Positions 46,310 through 56,391 of a DNA stretch of 64,000 nt are shown here, in pieces. The stretch is taken from contig NZ_CP118747.1 in NCBI RefSeq assembly GCF_030996345.1, positions 1,796,001 through 1,860,000 of the forward strand. The letters run 5' to 3'. The stretch comes from Acidithiobacillus sp. AMEEHan. Lineage in GTDB: Bacteria > Pseudomonadota > Gammaproteobacteria > Acidithiobacillales > Acidithiobacillaceae. The notes below the pieces were generated by a model. The model saw only the letters and a list, made by a program, of their open reading frames with translations. It searched no databases and was not told the origin of the DNA. Positions within the stretch are counted from its first letter, which is position 1. Each line of letters begins with the position of its first letter. The position numbers were made by a program, and so were the translations under genes.

Positions 46310-46530
46310 CGAGTCCATTGGAAAACAAACTCAACGCCAGTATGCAGAGTCCGCGTTCGCGTAGTACGGCAGCCAGCAAGGCCCCGGCAGCGACAAAGAG
46401 CGACGCAGGAACTCCTACGAGTAGCGCCACGGCCAAGAAGACCTCCAGCAAGCCGAGCAATGAGGCGGTGGTGGATCTCAATGCTGGTGGTGGACGAGAG
46501 CTGAATCCTCAGCGCATCTGGCCAGACTGA
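46306..46530 (+). CDS. mcdB: Carboxysome-positioning adaptor McdB (alpha type)
   Basis: 74 residues, low complexity, rich in Ser, Ala, Thr and Lys, basic N-terminal part and hardly any predicted fold. Ends in ELNPQRIWPD; a Trp near the C-terminus is the mark of alpha-type McdB. Overlap with mcdA supports the pair. Too small for domain detection, so the call rests on context and the C-terminus. Confidence 0.78.
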   Translation: MTSPLENKLNASMQSPRSRSTAASKAPAATKSDAGTPTSSATAKKTSSKPSNEAVVDLNAGGGRELNPQRIWPD

Positions 46531-46609
46531 ACGGCTAAAATTCCGGTGGGACTCCTAGCCACGACGAGTGGCGCGGGCAGTCTTGCCCTACTGTTTGGGC
46601 GGATTCTGC

Positions 46610-48964
46610 ATGGCGATCTTACTGACAGATTACCCCGATATTCTCGAGGAACTCGGAAACGACGCTAGCGCCGTTCTCGAGGCCAATTGGCACGAGGCCG
46701 CGCGGGTCTTCAGTAAGCGTGGTCTCGAGGCCTATCTGGAAGGCGCGCGCAGTCTCAAATCCCTGGGGCGCGGCATTGATCTCGTCTTCAGCTTCATCGA
46801 GGCAGCGCCTCACGTCGCTCGCGAAATTGGTGAGCAGGCAGTCTTCGAGATGCTTTCCACCGCCATTCGCATGTTTTCCAAGACCAGTGCCGAAGTCTTG
46901 GTGCTGTTCTTTTCCACGGCTCCCATTGTCGCGCAGCGACTTGGCGAGATCGAACTCTTTCGCGGTTACCTGCTGCTCCTCGATCAGTTGCTTGCGCAAG
47001 CGCCCCGGGGCGTGCGTCCCATGCTTGGCAAGATCGAGGTCCTGCTGGAGCAGATGACTCTGGGTGGCCTGCGGCGCTGGGCAAACTGGGGAATTTCCGC
47101 CTACCGCAACGATTTTACCGCCCAGGCGGAATTTTTTGGTCTCGAGACCCCGCAAGCTCTGGCGGTGCTGCAACAGGAGCATCGCGGCATCCTCTTCGTC
47201 GACGTGCAGCGTCGCCTCAACATGTACCTGCGCGCCCTTTGGGGGCGGGATTTTTTCTTGCGGCCCACCTCTGGTGACTTCGAGAGTCGCACCGGCTATC
47301 GGCCATACATCGAGGGCTATTTCATCTTCGTGCCCGACGCCTATGACGACGTCGTCCTCGGCGAGGACAAGATTCCCGCCCTCGAGGTGTATCGGGCGGC
47401 GGTGGCGCATGCCGCGGCGCATGTCGCAGAGTCACATTTCGATACCCGTTTCGAGCTTGCCACGCCGCTCAAACGCTTGTGGATTGGCGTCTTGGAAGAC
47501 GCCCGAGTGGAAACCCTTGCGGGGCAGAAATTCCCCGGCCTTTTGCCCCTATGGACCCGGCTCTGCCGCACTGCGGCGGTACTAGAGGCCGCGGCCGATG
47601 CGCGTTTGGGGGCCCTGGCGGAACGAGCAGCTTACGCCTTGCTGGATCCCGACTACCAAGACGCGCATCCCCTAGTAGAACGTGCGCGCGCGGGATTCGC
47701 AGAGATTCTGGCGGCCACGGAGGATCCCTACGGCGCCGTCATGACTTTGGCGGAGGAGCTGGCCGAGCGCAGCAAGGAGCTTGGGCTGGAATTCTCGGCG
47801 CAGAAGGACCAGCCCAGCAGTCCCTACCGTGACGATAACCGTCTTCTCTGGACGGCCGCTGCCAAAGGTGACGCGGTCGACATCCTGAGCGGCGGTCAGC
47901 CGCAGGTGCGCAAGTATGTGAACCTCATGGAAATGATCAATGCGGTGGATGTCGAGTTTGCCGGTGATGATGCCCAGGAAATTTGGGTCCTGGCCACGGA
48001 ATTCTTCGACGACGAGGGTAATTCTCTGAATGCGAAGGAGGGGAAGGAGCCCGTTGCGCAGCCGGTGAGCTATTCCGAATGGGATTACCAGACGCAACTA
48101 GAGCGTCCATTGTGGACCACGGTCTACGAAAAACGGCCCAAAATGGGGGATTCCAAGGAAATCGACGCCCTTCTCGAACAGCACAAACCCCTAGTGCAGA
48201 AAATCGGCAAGATGATCGAGGCAATCCAGCCCCAAGGAGTGGTGCGCACCCGTAAGGTGGAAGACGGCGACGACATCGATATCAACGCGGCGATCTTGGC
48301 CATGACCGATATCCGTATGGGACAGCAGCCCGACCCGCGCATCGGTATTCGCACCCGTCTGCACATTCGCGATCTCTCCGTGACCCTGCTCATCGACCTC
48401 TCCGAGTCCACCAACGACAAGCTGCGCTCCCGCAGTGAGGGCGATGTCACAGTCTTGCAGTTGGCCCGCGAAGCAGCGGTCCTGCTCGCCGGCGCCCTGG
48501 ATCGCATTGGCGATCCCTTCATGCTCTGCGGCTTTGATTCCAATGGTCGTCACGATGTCGAGTTCTATACCTTCAAGTCCTTCGACATGCCTTACGACGA
48601 CAAGGTGAAGGGGCGTCTCGCGGGAATGACGGGAAAGCTCTCCACTCGCATGGGAGCGGCCCTGCGTCATGCCGGTCATCTCATGGAGCAACATCCGAGT
48701 CAGAAAAAATTGCTGATCCTGCTAACCGATGGCGAGCCCGCGGACAATGACGTTCGCGATCCGCAATATCTGCGCTTTGATACCAAGCGTGCGGTGGAGG
48801 AGCTGGCGCGGAAGGGAATCCGCACCTTCTGCCTCTCCCTCGACCCCTATGCCGACGAATATGTGAGCCGAATTTTTGGGCAAAGCAATTACCTGGTGCT
48901 GGATCATGTCGACAGTCTGCCCCTGAAATTGCCGCAGCTCTATGTTTCCATGACCAAATCCTAA
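46610..48964 (+). CDS. cbbO: RuBisCO activase adaptor CbbO
   Basis: 784 residues. C-terminal von Willebrand A domain with MIDAS motif DLSES and LLTDGEPAD; the long N-terminal part (ILEELGNDASAVLEANW to about 500) is CbbO-specific. It binds RuBisCO through the VWA domain and works with hexameric CbbQ to remove inhibitory sugar phosphates. ATG at 46610 preferred over the GTG 14 codons earlier. cbbQ lies 6 kb on, after the DAB genes. Confidence 0.93.
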   Translation: MAILLTDYPDILEELGNDASAVLEANWHEAARVFSKRGLEAYLEGARSLKSLGRGIDLVFSFIEAAPHVAREIGEQAVFEMLSTAIRMFSKTSAEVLVLFFSTAPIVAQRLGEIELFRGYLLLLDQLLAQAPRGVRPMLGKIEVLLEQMTLGGLRRWANWGISAYRNDFTAQAEFFGLETPQALAVLQQEHRGILFVDVQRRLNMYLRALWGRDFFLRPTSGDFESRTGYRPYIEGYFIFVPDAYDDVVLGEDKIPALEVYRAAVAHAAAHVAESHFDTRFELATPLKRLWIGVLEDARVETLAGQKFPGLLPLWTRLCRTAAVLEAAADARLGALAERAAYALLDPDYQDAHPLVERARAGFAEILAATEDPYGAVMTLAEELAERSKELGLEFSAQKDQPSSPYRDDNRLLWTAAAKGDAVDILSGGQPQVRKYVNLMEMINAVDVEFAGDDAQEIWVLATEFFDDEGNSLNAKEGKEPVAQPVSYSEWDYQTQLERPLWTTVYEKRPKMGDSKEIDALLEQHKPLVQKIGKMIEAIQPQGVVRTRKVEDGDDIDINAAILAMTDIRMGQQPDPRIGIRTRLHIRDLSVTLLIDLSESTNDKLRSRSEGDVTVLQLAREAAVLLAGALDRIGDPFMLCGFDSNGRHDVEFYTFKSFDMPYDDKVKGRLAGMTGKLSTRMGAALRHAGHLMEQHPSQKKLLILLTDGEPADNDVRDPQYLRFDTKRAVEELARKGIRTFCLSLDPYADEYVSRIFGQSNYLVLDHVDSLPLKLPQLYVSMTKS

Positions 48965-49052
48965 TGAGAAACATGCTGGCAATATTGGCAGGATATCTGG
49001 TTTCCGTGCGAGCTGATGGATACCCCTGTGCCTTGGCAATGAGGAGTTTTTG

Positions 49053-50741
49053 ATGGACACCCTAGCGATAGTCATTCCTTTCGTGCCCGTCGTATCGGCG
49101 CTCATCATTTTTCTGTTTTTGCGGCAGAACAAGAAATCTGCCGCGCGGCTCAGTGTCTCCGCGACTCTGCTGACTTTTCTCCTGTCGCTGATTCTTCTCG
49201 GCGAGTATGTGCATTCTGGCGTTTCTCGGGTGGAGATGATCGGGCAGCTGTGGGGCAGCGTCTGGTTGGATCCCCTGGCCTTGATCATGTGGTCCTTTGT
49301 TTCCGGTATCAGCCTGCTGGTGCACATGTATTCCGTGCGCTACATGATCGAGGAGCCGAATTATCCGCGTTTCTTTGCCCTGCTCGATCTGATGACGGCA
49401 ACCATTTTCTTCATGGTTGCGGCTGGTGATCTGATTACCCTCTTGGTGGCCTGGTTTCTGGTGGGGGTCTTCCTGTACTTTCTGCTCGGTCATGACACCG
49501 ATCGTCCCGCAGCGGGTCGCTATGCCTTTTGGACGCAGATTACCTATCGCTTTGGCGATCTTCCCCTGTGGTTGGCGGCATTCATCCTATTCAAGACCTA
49601 TCACAGTCTCTCTTTGCCAGTGATCTTTGCCCAGGTGGCGGCAGCACCGGATGCCGTGCAATTGTGGGGTATGTCGGTGCCTGCTTGGGTGGGACTACTG
49701 ATTGCCCTAGCGGCCTTTGCGCGCTCGGCGCAGTTTCTGCTGCACGGTTGGTTGCCCTATACCATGGACGGGCCCACTCCGGTATCGGCGCTGATGCACG
49801 CCGGCATCGTGAATGCCGGCGGCTTCCTTTTCAATCGCTTCGCGCCTATTTTTGAATACACCAGTCTCGCCCTGCACATTGCTTTCGCGGTAGGTTTGAT
49901 TACCGCGGTGCTGGGTTCGGCGCTGATGCTCATCCAGAACGACGTCAAGCGCTCTCTCGGCTATTCGACCATGGGGCAGATGGGCTTCATGGTCATGGAG
50001 TGCGGTTTGGGCGCCTTTCCCTTGGCGGTGTTTCACCTCATTGCCCATGGCTTCTTCAAGGCCTCGCTGTTTTTGGGAGCAGGTAATGCCATTGGCGATG
50101 CCCGCCGCGAGGATGGTGTACCGCCAGACCCCGTCTATGTCTCCGTGGTCGAACGACGTCCGGCCAAGCCCTCGCGTCTGCCATGGTGGACTGCGGCCGC
50201 CCTGACTATTCTCGTGCCAGTGCTGGTGCTCAGTCTCTCGCATTTCTTCGTGGCCTCGCACCTGTTCTTCGAGCAGGGGGTGATTGTCCTGCTCTTCTTT
50301 GCCTGGGTTACCGGTGCCCAGGCCCTCTTTGCCGCCCACAAAATGACCCATAGCAACCCCTGGCAGGTGATGGGCGGTATCCTCGGCTCCTTTGTTCTGG
50401 TGGTGATCGGTTACACCCTGATCAGCCACTACTTCGGGAGCTTCCTCTATCCGGAGCACGGAGCCAGCGCGCGGCTCTTCGCTTCGGCGAGTATTGGGGT
50501 GCTTTCCTACGATGTCCTGGTTATCTTCCTGGCTCTGCTCTTTGTGGGCGGTTGGGCACTGACCTTTTTTGCCGATGCCCGCGATTGGGGACAACATCTC
50601 AGCGAAAAATGGCATGGTACCTACGTGGCAATGTATGCGCTGCTGAGCCGGGAGCTCTATCTGAATGACTTTTATGTGCGCATGACACAGCTGTTGCTTG
50701 CCGCTTCCCGTCGTCTCAATGTCTGGTTCCGGTGGAGCTGA
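49053..50741 (+). CDS. dabB: Inorganic carbon accumulation membrane subunit DabB
   Basis: 562 residues, NuoL/MrpA-like antiporter protein with about 13-14 helices. Conserved LLVAWFLVGVFLYFLLG, AARSAQFLLHGWLPYTMDGPT-like helix 7 region with Lys-free Gln/His, and HAGIVNAGGFLFNRF. With DabA it couples a cation gradient to CO2 hydration and traps bicarbonate. GAGGAG six bases before the ATG. Starts 88 bases after cbbO. Confidence 0.93.
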   Translation: MDTLAIVIPFVPVVSALIIFLFLRQNKKSAARLSVSATLLTFLLSLILLGEYVHSGVSRVEMIGQLWGSVWLDPLALIMWSFVSGISLLVHMYSVRYMIEEPNYPRFFALLDLMTATIFFMVAAGDLITLLVAWFLVGVFLYFLLGHDTDRPAAGRYAFWTQITYRFGDLPLWLAAFILFKTYHSLSLPVIFAQVAAAPDAVQLWGMSVPAWVGLLIALAAFARSAQFLLHGWLPYTMDGPTPVSALMHAGIVNAGGFLFNRFAPIFEYTSLALHIAFAVGLITAVLGSALMLIQNDVKRSLGYSTMGQMGFMVMECGLGAFPLAVFHLIAHGFFKASLFLGAGNAIGDARREDGVPPDPVYVSVVERRPAKPSRLPWWTAAALTILVPVLVLSLSHFFVASHLFFEQGVIVLLFFAWVTGAQALFAAHKMTHSNPWQVMGGILGSFVLVVIGYTLISHYFGSFLYPEHGASARLFASASIGVLSYDVLVIFLALLFVGGWALTFFADARDWGQHLSEKWHGTYVAMYALLSRELYLNDFYVRMTQLLLAASRRLNVWFRWS

Positions 50742-50745
50742 AACT

Positions 50746-51519
50746 ATGGAATGGATCATTCTCCTCTTGGTAGCGGTTCTGCTCCCGGTCTTTCCCTTTA
50801 GCTGGATTTTCAATCGTCTGGTGGCGACAGCACCGGGACCTTGGGGTAGGGCGTTGGCAATTCTGGTTTTGCCACAACTGGGGATCTTGTTGCTCTACCA
50901 CACCGGGCCCTTCTTGCCTTTGCCAGTACTAGGGCAACGGATCTGGATGATGATGGTGCTCTTCACTGCGGTATTTTATGCCTTTCGTGCCGTGAGTGCG
51001 CGGGAAATCAGCATCTGGTCGCGTCTTACCGCAAGTTCCGGACTGACGCTGACCTGGTTCCTGGTAGCTAGTGGCAGCCCTGTGCATTTGACGCAACTGT
51101 TCGTATTGGCTTGGACTTTGCCGGCGGCGCTGCTGATGATCTGGGCCGGTCTGCTGACTCAGCGGATGGGTGGTGCCTATCTGGGGTTGCGCGGCGGGCT
51201 CGCTAGCGAACTGCCGCGTCTGAGCGGACTGATCACTGTCACCGCCTTGGCTCTGGTGGCGACCCCGGTATTTCCAGGGTTTTTCGCGCTGTTGCAGGTG
51301 TTCCACTTGCTCAGTTTGTCCTGGCTGTGGCCATTGTTGCTGCTGTTGATGATCTGGGGCTGGTCGATCGGCAAGTTTTTACAGGATCTGCTCTTTGGCA
51401 TTTATCAGGGTGAGCCATTGGTGGATATTGGGGGTACGGTGACCGGTGTGGGTGTCGGAGTACTGTTCCTGTTCGCTTTGTTTGGATTACTCTGGAGTGG
51501 CCTATGGATAGGAATCTGA
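50746..51519 (+). CDS. Small polytopic membrane protein of the DAB block
   Basis: 257 residues from the ATG at 50746, two codons after the dabB stop. About seven or eight hydrophobic helices, few charges. The C-terminal part (TPVFPGFFALLQVFHLLSLS, then SIGKFLQDLLFG) recalls a half antiporter-like subunit such as NuoM/MrpD, but key Lys residues in helices are not seen. Its 3' end overlaps dabA by 16 bases, so it is made with DabA/B and may be a third subunit. Not recognised as a named family. Confidence 0.7.
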   Translation: MEWIILLLVAVLLPVFPFSWIFNRLVATAPGPWGRALAILVLPQLGILLLYHTGPFLPLPVLGQRIWMMMVLFTAVFYAFRAVSAREISIWSRLTASSGLTLTWFLVASGSPVHLTQLFVLAWTLPAALLMIWAGLLTQRMGGAYLGLRGGLASELPRLSGLITVTALALVATPVFPGFFALLQVFHLLSLSWLWPLLLLLMIWGWSIGKFLQDLLFGIYQGEPLVDIGGTVTGVGVGVLFLFALFGLLWSGLWIGI

Positions 51520-54500
51520 CCCTGGGTGACCGCCTCAAGGTTCGTTCGATGATCTACGTTGCGGGGGAGCCTATCCCGCGTTTCTGGCCCATGCGTACCT
51601 TCATCCATCACAATCCGCTCTTTGGACTGGAACACCTGCCGTTTCCGGAGGCGGTGGCAGAGGGCAGCCGCCTGTTCCACGGCCGCGGATACCTGGCCCG
51701 CTCGCACTATCAGAGATATCGAGCCGAGGGCAAGATCGACGATGCTGCCTTGCGACGCTATCTGCAGAGTTTTTTGCAGCAGCAGTCCGTCGATCTTCCC
51801 GGCGTCGATCTCGAGACTTGGCTGTGGACGATGATGACGGAATGCCGCTCCGAACGTCTGGTCCAGGCCAGTGACTGGCTGGATGGCGAGGTCTTGGCTG
51901 CTGCCTTGCAGGGACGGCAGGCCCCCGAGCTCGACGAAACAGCACTTCTGGAGCGTTTGCGGGCTTTGTTAGGACGCAAGATTGCCAGCGATGGCCCCTT
52001 ATATGACAACATCGACCTTCTTTTCGGGACGAAAATTGGCGATACCCTGGATGAGCTGCTCGTAAAGAGCTGCCTGGATTTTTTCGACGAGGGACAATCC
52101 GCGTGGCAGGCACCGAGCCGAGAGAAAGGCTTTTTTGCCTCTTGGAAAGATGTTGCTCAGCATAATCTGCGCTTCACCCTACTTGGACTGCATCTACGCG
52201 AGCTCTTGGCATCCAGTGAGAGCCCCGAGGGTACCATCGCGCACATTTTGCATTTGTTGAAGATACCGGAAGCGCACTGGCAAAAGTACATCACCCGCCA
52301 GCTTACCCGCTTGCACGGCTGGGCGGGTTTCATTCGCTTCCGCAGCACGGCGAAGCATTACTACTGGGCGCAGCAATACCCCGCAGATCTGGCAGATTAC
52401 CTGGCAGTGCGCATGGTGCTGGGTCTGTCTTTGGTGCAAGAGGCCGTCCGTCATCACGGTTGTCCGGGAGATGCAGAAGCTCTGCAGCAATTTGTGCACG
52501 ACGATCCGTACGGCGCCTATCTGCGCAGCGAGCTCCATGCCGGGACGATCTTGCCGGCCTGGGCGCAGCGTGTAGATGATGCCCTCGCGCGTCCTTCTCG
52601 GCGCGGCTACGCTGCCTTGGCCAAAGAGTACATCCAGGCCAAGCGGACGCATGAGGCCGAGCGCAAAGCTCGCGCCGTGCACGCCTTGGCGAGGCAGGTA
52701 GGAAGCAATGCACTATCTGCATTACAGTCCCTGTCGCCGGAACAGGTGGCAGAATTTGTGAATGTGCTGCGCCGTTGGGAGCAGGCAGAGGGCTTCGCCT
52801 GGTTGCGCGCCATGGAGTCGCACTACATCACGGATTTGGTGCGCAAGGTTCGCCTACCGGAAGAGCAGCCGAAAAAACGCCCCTTTGCCCAGGCATTTTT
52901 CTGCATCGATGTGCGCTCGGAGCCGATGCGCCGGCATCTGGAGGCACTCGGTGACTACCAGACCTTCGGCATAGCCGGGTTTTTTGGCGTGCCCATTGGC
53001 TTTCTGGAATATGGCAAGGGCAGCGAGGTGCACCTCTGCCCCGCAGTCCAGACCCCCAGAAACCTCATCGTCGAAATCCCGGCAGATCTCGAACTCGAAG
53101 AAGAGCCTTTGTATGGCGCTCTCGAACACGTCCTGCATGATATCAAGTCGTCGGTGCTGTCGCCTTTTGTGGCCGTTGAGGCCGTTGGTCTCCTCTTCAG
53201 CTTGGGGCTTATCGGCAAGACCGTCGCGCCGGTTGCTTATCACGAGGTGCACGGCCGTTTACATGCAGAAAAGCCTATCACCCGGCTGCTGATCGATAAG
53301 CTGAATGAGGAGCAGGCGGATTCCATAATTCGAGCGGTACAGCGTGCCATGATCGTGCAGGCCCTTCAGCGAGAACTGCAGATGAGTCGCGACCAGATCA
53401 CCGATGACGACGTCCGCGACTTGCGCGAGATCGCTATGGGCAACCAGACAGGGCACAGTCTGCTGGCGCAGCGCCTGGGATTGTCGCAAGAGGCCGAAGC
53501 CGAATTTATCGACAAATTGCGCAAGATTTATCGTGTTGATCGTCAGGAAACCAGTTTGCAAATGGAGCGCATCGCGCGTCTGGGTTTCAGCCTCGACGAG
53601 CAGGTCCGTTACGTGTCGAACGCGCTGCTGTCCACGGGGCTGAACCGAAACTTCTCGCGCTTTGTGCTCATGGTCGGTCATGAGAGCCAGACCCAGAACA
53701 ATCCTTACGAATCCGCCCTGGATTGTGGTGCCTGTGGTGGCGGCCGGGGTTTGCCCAACGCCCGGGTGATCTGTGGGATGGCCAACAATCCCGAAGTTCG
53801 CCGGCGCCTGCGCGATAAAGGCATAGAAATCCCAGAGGACACTTGGTTTCTTCCGGCAGTGCACAACACCACTACCGATGAGATCTTTCTGCACGATCTC
53901 GATCTGTTGCCGGCTCGCCATCTCCTCTATCTGGAGCGGCTACGCAATGGCCTGGCTGCAGCAACACGTCTGACCGCGGCGGAGCGCATGCCTACCTTGG
54001 GGGGAAGCCTGGCCTTGGCAAAAGAGCCCTACGCTGCAGCGGCGCTGGCGCGCCGTCATGCCCATGACTGGTCGCAGGTGCGGCCGGAGTGGGGCCTGTC
54101 GCGCAATTTATATGGCATCATTGGCGGGAGGCATCTGACGGAAGGGGTTGACCTGGAGGGACGGTCCTTCCTGCAGTCCTATGACTATCGCCTCGATCCC
54201 AAAGGCCGCTTTCTGGAAAACATCCTCTCCGCGCCAGTGGTGGTGGGCGAGTGGATCAATCTGGAGCATTACTTTTCGACGACGGACGTGCATCACTATG
54301 GCAGTGGCAGCAAGGCCTATCACAACGTCGCTGGCCGTTTCGGGGTGATGACCGGAAACCAGGGCGATCTACGCACAGGCTTGCCCATACAGTCGATGTA
54401 TCAAGAAGGTAAACCCTATCATGAACCTGTGCGTTTGATCGCCCTGGTAGAGGCTCCAGCGCCGTTCGTGCTCGCTGCGGTGGGGCGTCTACCCAAGGTG

Positions 54501-54650
54501 AAGGCGCTGATCATGGGCGGCTGGCTGCGGGTCATCGTCATCGATCCCGAGGATGATTACCGCTGTTTGGTTCTGGAAGAAGGCGAATTTCAGGTGCACC
54601 CGGAATCGGGTAGACAATATCGGCAAAGCTTACTGGAGGCCAGTGCATGA
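51504..54650 (+). CDS. dabA: Inorganic carbon accumulation subunit DabA
   Basis: 1048 residues, DUF2309. Beta-carbonic-anhydrase-like zinc site: Cys467 and Asp469 in FFCIDVRSEPM, His726 in VGHESQTQ and Cys741 in LDCGACGG; the His-Cys spacing of 15 equals that of the Halothiobacillus protein. Soluble subunit bound to DabB. GGAG six bases before the ATG. Stop overlaps the PII-like gene by ATGA. Confidence 0.96.
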   Translation: MDRNLTLGDRLKVRSMIYVAGEPIPRFWPMRTFIHHNPLFGLEHLPFPEAVAEGSRLFHGRGYLARSHYQRYRAEGKIDDAALRRYLQSFLQQQSVDLPGVDLETWLWTMMTECRSERLVQASDWLDGEVLAAALQGRQAPELDETALLERLRALLGRKIASDGPLYDNIDLLFGTKIGDTLDELLVKSCLDFFDEGQSAWQAPSREKGFFASWKDVAQHNLRFTLLGLHLRELLASSESPEGTIAHILHLLKIPEAHWQKYITRQLTRLHGWAGFIRFRSTAKHYYWAQQYPADLADYLAVRMVLGLSLVQEAVRHHGCPGDAEALQQFVHDDPYGAYLRSELHAGTILPAWAQRVDDALARPSRRGYAALAKEYIQAKRTHEAERKARAVHALARQVGSNALSALQSLSPEQVAEFVNVLRRWEQAEGFAWLRAMESHYITDLVRKVRLPEEQPKKRPFAQAFFCIDVRSEPMRRHLEALGDYQTFGIAGFFGVPIGFLEYGKGSEVHLCPAVQTPRNLIVEIPADLELEEEPLYGALEHVLHDIKSSVLSPFVAVEAVGLLFSLGLIGKTVAPVAYHEVHGRLHAEKPITRLLIDKLNEEQADSIIRAVQRAMIVQALQRELQMSRDQITDDDVRDLREIAMGNQTGHSLLAQRLGLSQEAEAEFIDKLRKIYRVDRQETSLQMERIARLGFSLDEQVRYVSNALLSTGLNRNFSRFVLMVGHESQTQNNPYESALDCGACGGGRGLPNARVICGMANNPEVRRRLRDKGIEIPEDTWFLPAVHNTTTDEIFLHDLDLLPARHLLYLERLRNGLAAATRLTAAERMPTLGGSLALAKEPYAAAALARRHAHDWSQVRPEWGLSRNLYGIIGGRHLTEGVDLEGRSFLQSYDYRLDPKGRFLENILSAPVVVGEWINLEHYFSTTDVHHYGSGSKAYHNVAGRFGVMTGNQGDLRTGLPIQSMYQEGKPYHEPVRLIALVEAPAPFVLAAVGRLPKVKALIMGGWLRVIVIDPEDDYRCLVLEEGEFQVHPESGRQYRQSLLEASA

Positions 54651-54973
54651 ACACCCTCAATCTTCATCCATTGAAAAAGATCGAGATCATTCTCGAAGGC
54701 GCACACCGCGATTTTGCCACCGATCTGCTCGACCGAGCGGGGGTCAAGGGCTACAGCATCGTCGGCAATCTTTCCGGGAAAGGCAGCCATGGTATCTACG
54801 AGAGCCATTTGATGTTCAACGAAGATGATGTTTTGATCATGATCATCGTCGCCGTGCCCGAAGACTTGCTCGCACCCATTCTGGAGGGTTTTACGCCCTT
54901 CTTTGAAAAGCATCAGGGGGTGATGTTCGTATCCGACATTCAGGTGAGCCGCCTGGTGAAGTTCAAGAATTAA
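54647..54973 (+). CDS. Carboxysome-associated PII-like protein
   Basis: 108 residues, PII (GlnB) fold: [35 protein letters not shown] in place of the T-loop, and a C-terminal strand [15 protein letters not shown]. No uridylylated Tyr T-loop is evident. Carboxysome-type PII proteins bind ADP/AMP with bicarbonate in one studied case; here it is coupled to dabA, which suggests it controls DabAB. Confidence 0.88.
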   Translation: MNTLNLHPLKKIEIILEGAHRDFATDLLDRAGVKGYSIVGNLSGKGSHGIYESHLMFNEDDVLIMIIVAVPEDLLAPILEGFTPFFEKHQGVMFVSDIQVSRLVKFKN

Positions 54974-54986
54974 GAAGGAGATGTTC

Positions 54987-55790
54987 GTGAGTATGGATCA
55001 AAACCAGTATCAAATTACCGAGGAGCCCTACTACAAGGAGGTCCACGACGAGATCTCCCTCTTCGAGGCCGCCTATGCGGCGCGCCTGCCAATGATGGTG
55101 AAAGGCCCGACGGGCTGCGGTAAATCGCGCTTCATCGAGTACATGGCCTGGCGTCTGCAGCGGCCGCTGATCAGCGTTGCCTGCAACGAAGACATGACCG
55201 CCTCGGATCTGGTTGGGCGTTTTCTTCTGGATAAAGATGGCACCAAGTGGCAGGACGGACCTCTCACCACGGCGGCGCGCATGGGCGCCATCTGCTACCT
55301 GGATGAAGTGGTGGAGGCGCGGCAGGATACCACCGTCGTCATCCACCCCCTTACCGACCACCGGCGTACCTTGCCCCTCGACAAGAAGGGCGAACTGCTG
55401 CACGCCCACCCCGATTTTCTGCTGGTGATTTCTTATAACCCAGGCTACCAGTCGTCGATGAAGGATCTCAAGCAATCCACCAAGCAGCGCTTTGGTGCTT
55501 TGGATTTTTCCTATCCCGATCGGGACCTGGAAATCGAGATCGTTGCCCACGAGTCCGGAGTGTCGACGGAGATGGCTGGCAAGTTGGTGTCGATTGCCGA
55601 GCGTTCCCGCAACCTCAAGGGGCATGGCCTCGATGAGGGCCTGTCTACCCGTATGTTGATCTATGCGGGCTCGCTGATCGAAAAAGGGATTGCGCCTCTG
55701 GCTGCCTGCAGTGTGGCCCTGGTGCGACCCATCACCGACGACCCCGACATGCGCGATGCCCTCGACGCGGCGGTCAATACCTTCTTCTGA
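54987..55790 (+). CDS. cbbQ: RuBisCO activase AAA+ subunit CbbQ
   Basis: 267 residues, MoxR-type AAA+. Walker A GPTGCGKS, Walker [11 protein letters not shown], sensor and arginine regions ([19 protein letters not shown]). Start: AAGGAG ends at 54980, so the GTG at 54987 (six bases on) is favoured; ATG 54981 is too close and ATG 54993 is possible. Hexamer partner of CbbO. Last plus-strand gene of the cluster, convergent with the Nudix gene. Confidence 0.95.
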   Translation: MSMDQNQYQITEEPYYKEVHDEISLFEAAYAARLPMMVKGPTGCGKSRFIEYMAWRLQRPLISVACNEDMTASDLVGRFLLDKDGTKWQDGPLTTAARMGAICYLDEVVEARQDTTVVIHPLTDHRRTLPLDKKGELLHAHPDFLLVISYNPGYQSSMKDLKQSTKQRFGALDFSYPDRDLEIEIVAHESGVSTEMAGKLVSIAERSRNLKGHGLDEGLSTRMLIYAGSLIEKGIAPLAACSVALVRPITDDPDMRDALDAAVNTFF

Positions 55791-55821
55791 GTAAGGCGCG
55801 GAAAATTTGCCGGCACTGCCC

Positions 55822-56391
55822 TTAGGCGCGGTGCTGGCGCAGCCACTCCTGACTTTTTACCAGCAGCCGATGAATGGAGAGTTCACGGTTGTAGCTGTGT
55901 ACCTCGTGCAGGGGTACCCAACGCAGCTCATGGGATTCGCTATTTCCCTGTAGCGGCAGTCGGTCGTCGATTTCCATCAGAAAGCGGATATCGAGATGTT
56001 GGTGCTCCGGTTCTTGCCGCCGCGCCGGGATGCGGTGGATGTCGATGTCGAAAACGTCCGGCGAGAGAAAATGAATGTACTCGGCAGCCAAGCCGGTTTC
56101 CTCGCTACATTCTTTGCGGGCAACCCGCTGCACGTCTTCGTCACCGTCACAATGGCCGCCGGGCTGAAACCAGCGTTCGAGTTTGCGATGCAACATCAGT
56201 AGAGTGTGGGTGCCGGCGGGATTGAGCACCCAGCAGGAGGCGGTCACGTGCAGGCCTGGGCCGCTGCGTAAAAAACAGTCGGGGGAACTGCGCAACAAGG
56301 CGCAGCCGCGACGGGCATAGGCCGCTTCTTCCGGGTAGCGGGTACGGTAGTGGCAGAGGCTCTGTTCCAATGCTTGCCGATCCACCGTCAA
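55822..56391 (-). CDS. Nudix hydrolase
   Basis: 189 residues. Complete Nudix box [23 protein letters not shown] (GX5EX7REUXEEXGU type). The N-terminal region ([20 protein letters not shown]) and [13 protein letters not shown] are shared by a group often labelled plain Nudix. Substrate unknown, a nucleoside diphosphate derivative in general. Its start overlaps the csoS1D stop by ATGA, so the two are one operon. Confidence 0.9.
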   Translation of the reverse strand: MTVDRQALEQSLCHYRTRYPEEAAYARRGCALLRSSPDCFLRSGPGLHVTASCWVLNPAGTHTLLMLHRKLERWFQPGGHCDGDEDVQRVARKECSEETGLAAEYIHFLSPDVFDIDIHRIPARRQEPEHQHLDIRFLMEIDDRLPLQGNSESHELRWVPLHEVHSYNRELSIHRLLVKSQEWLRQHRA

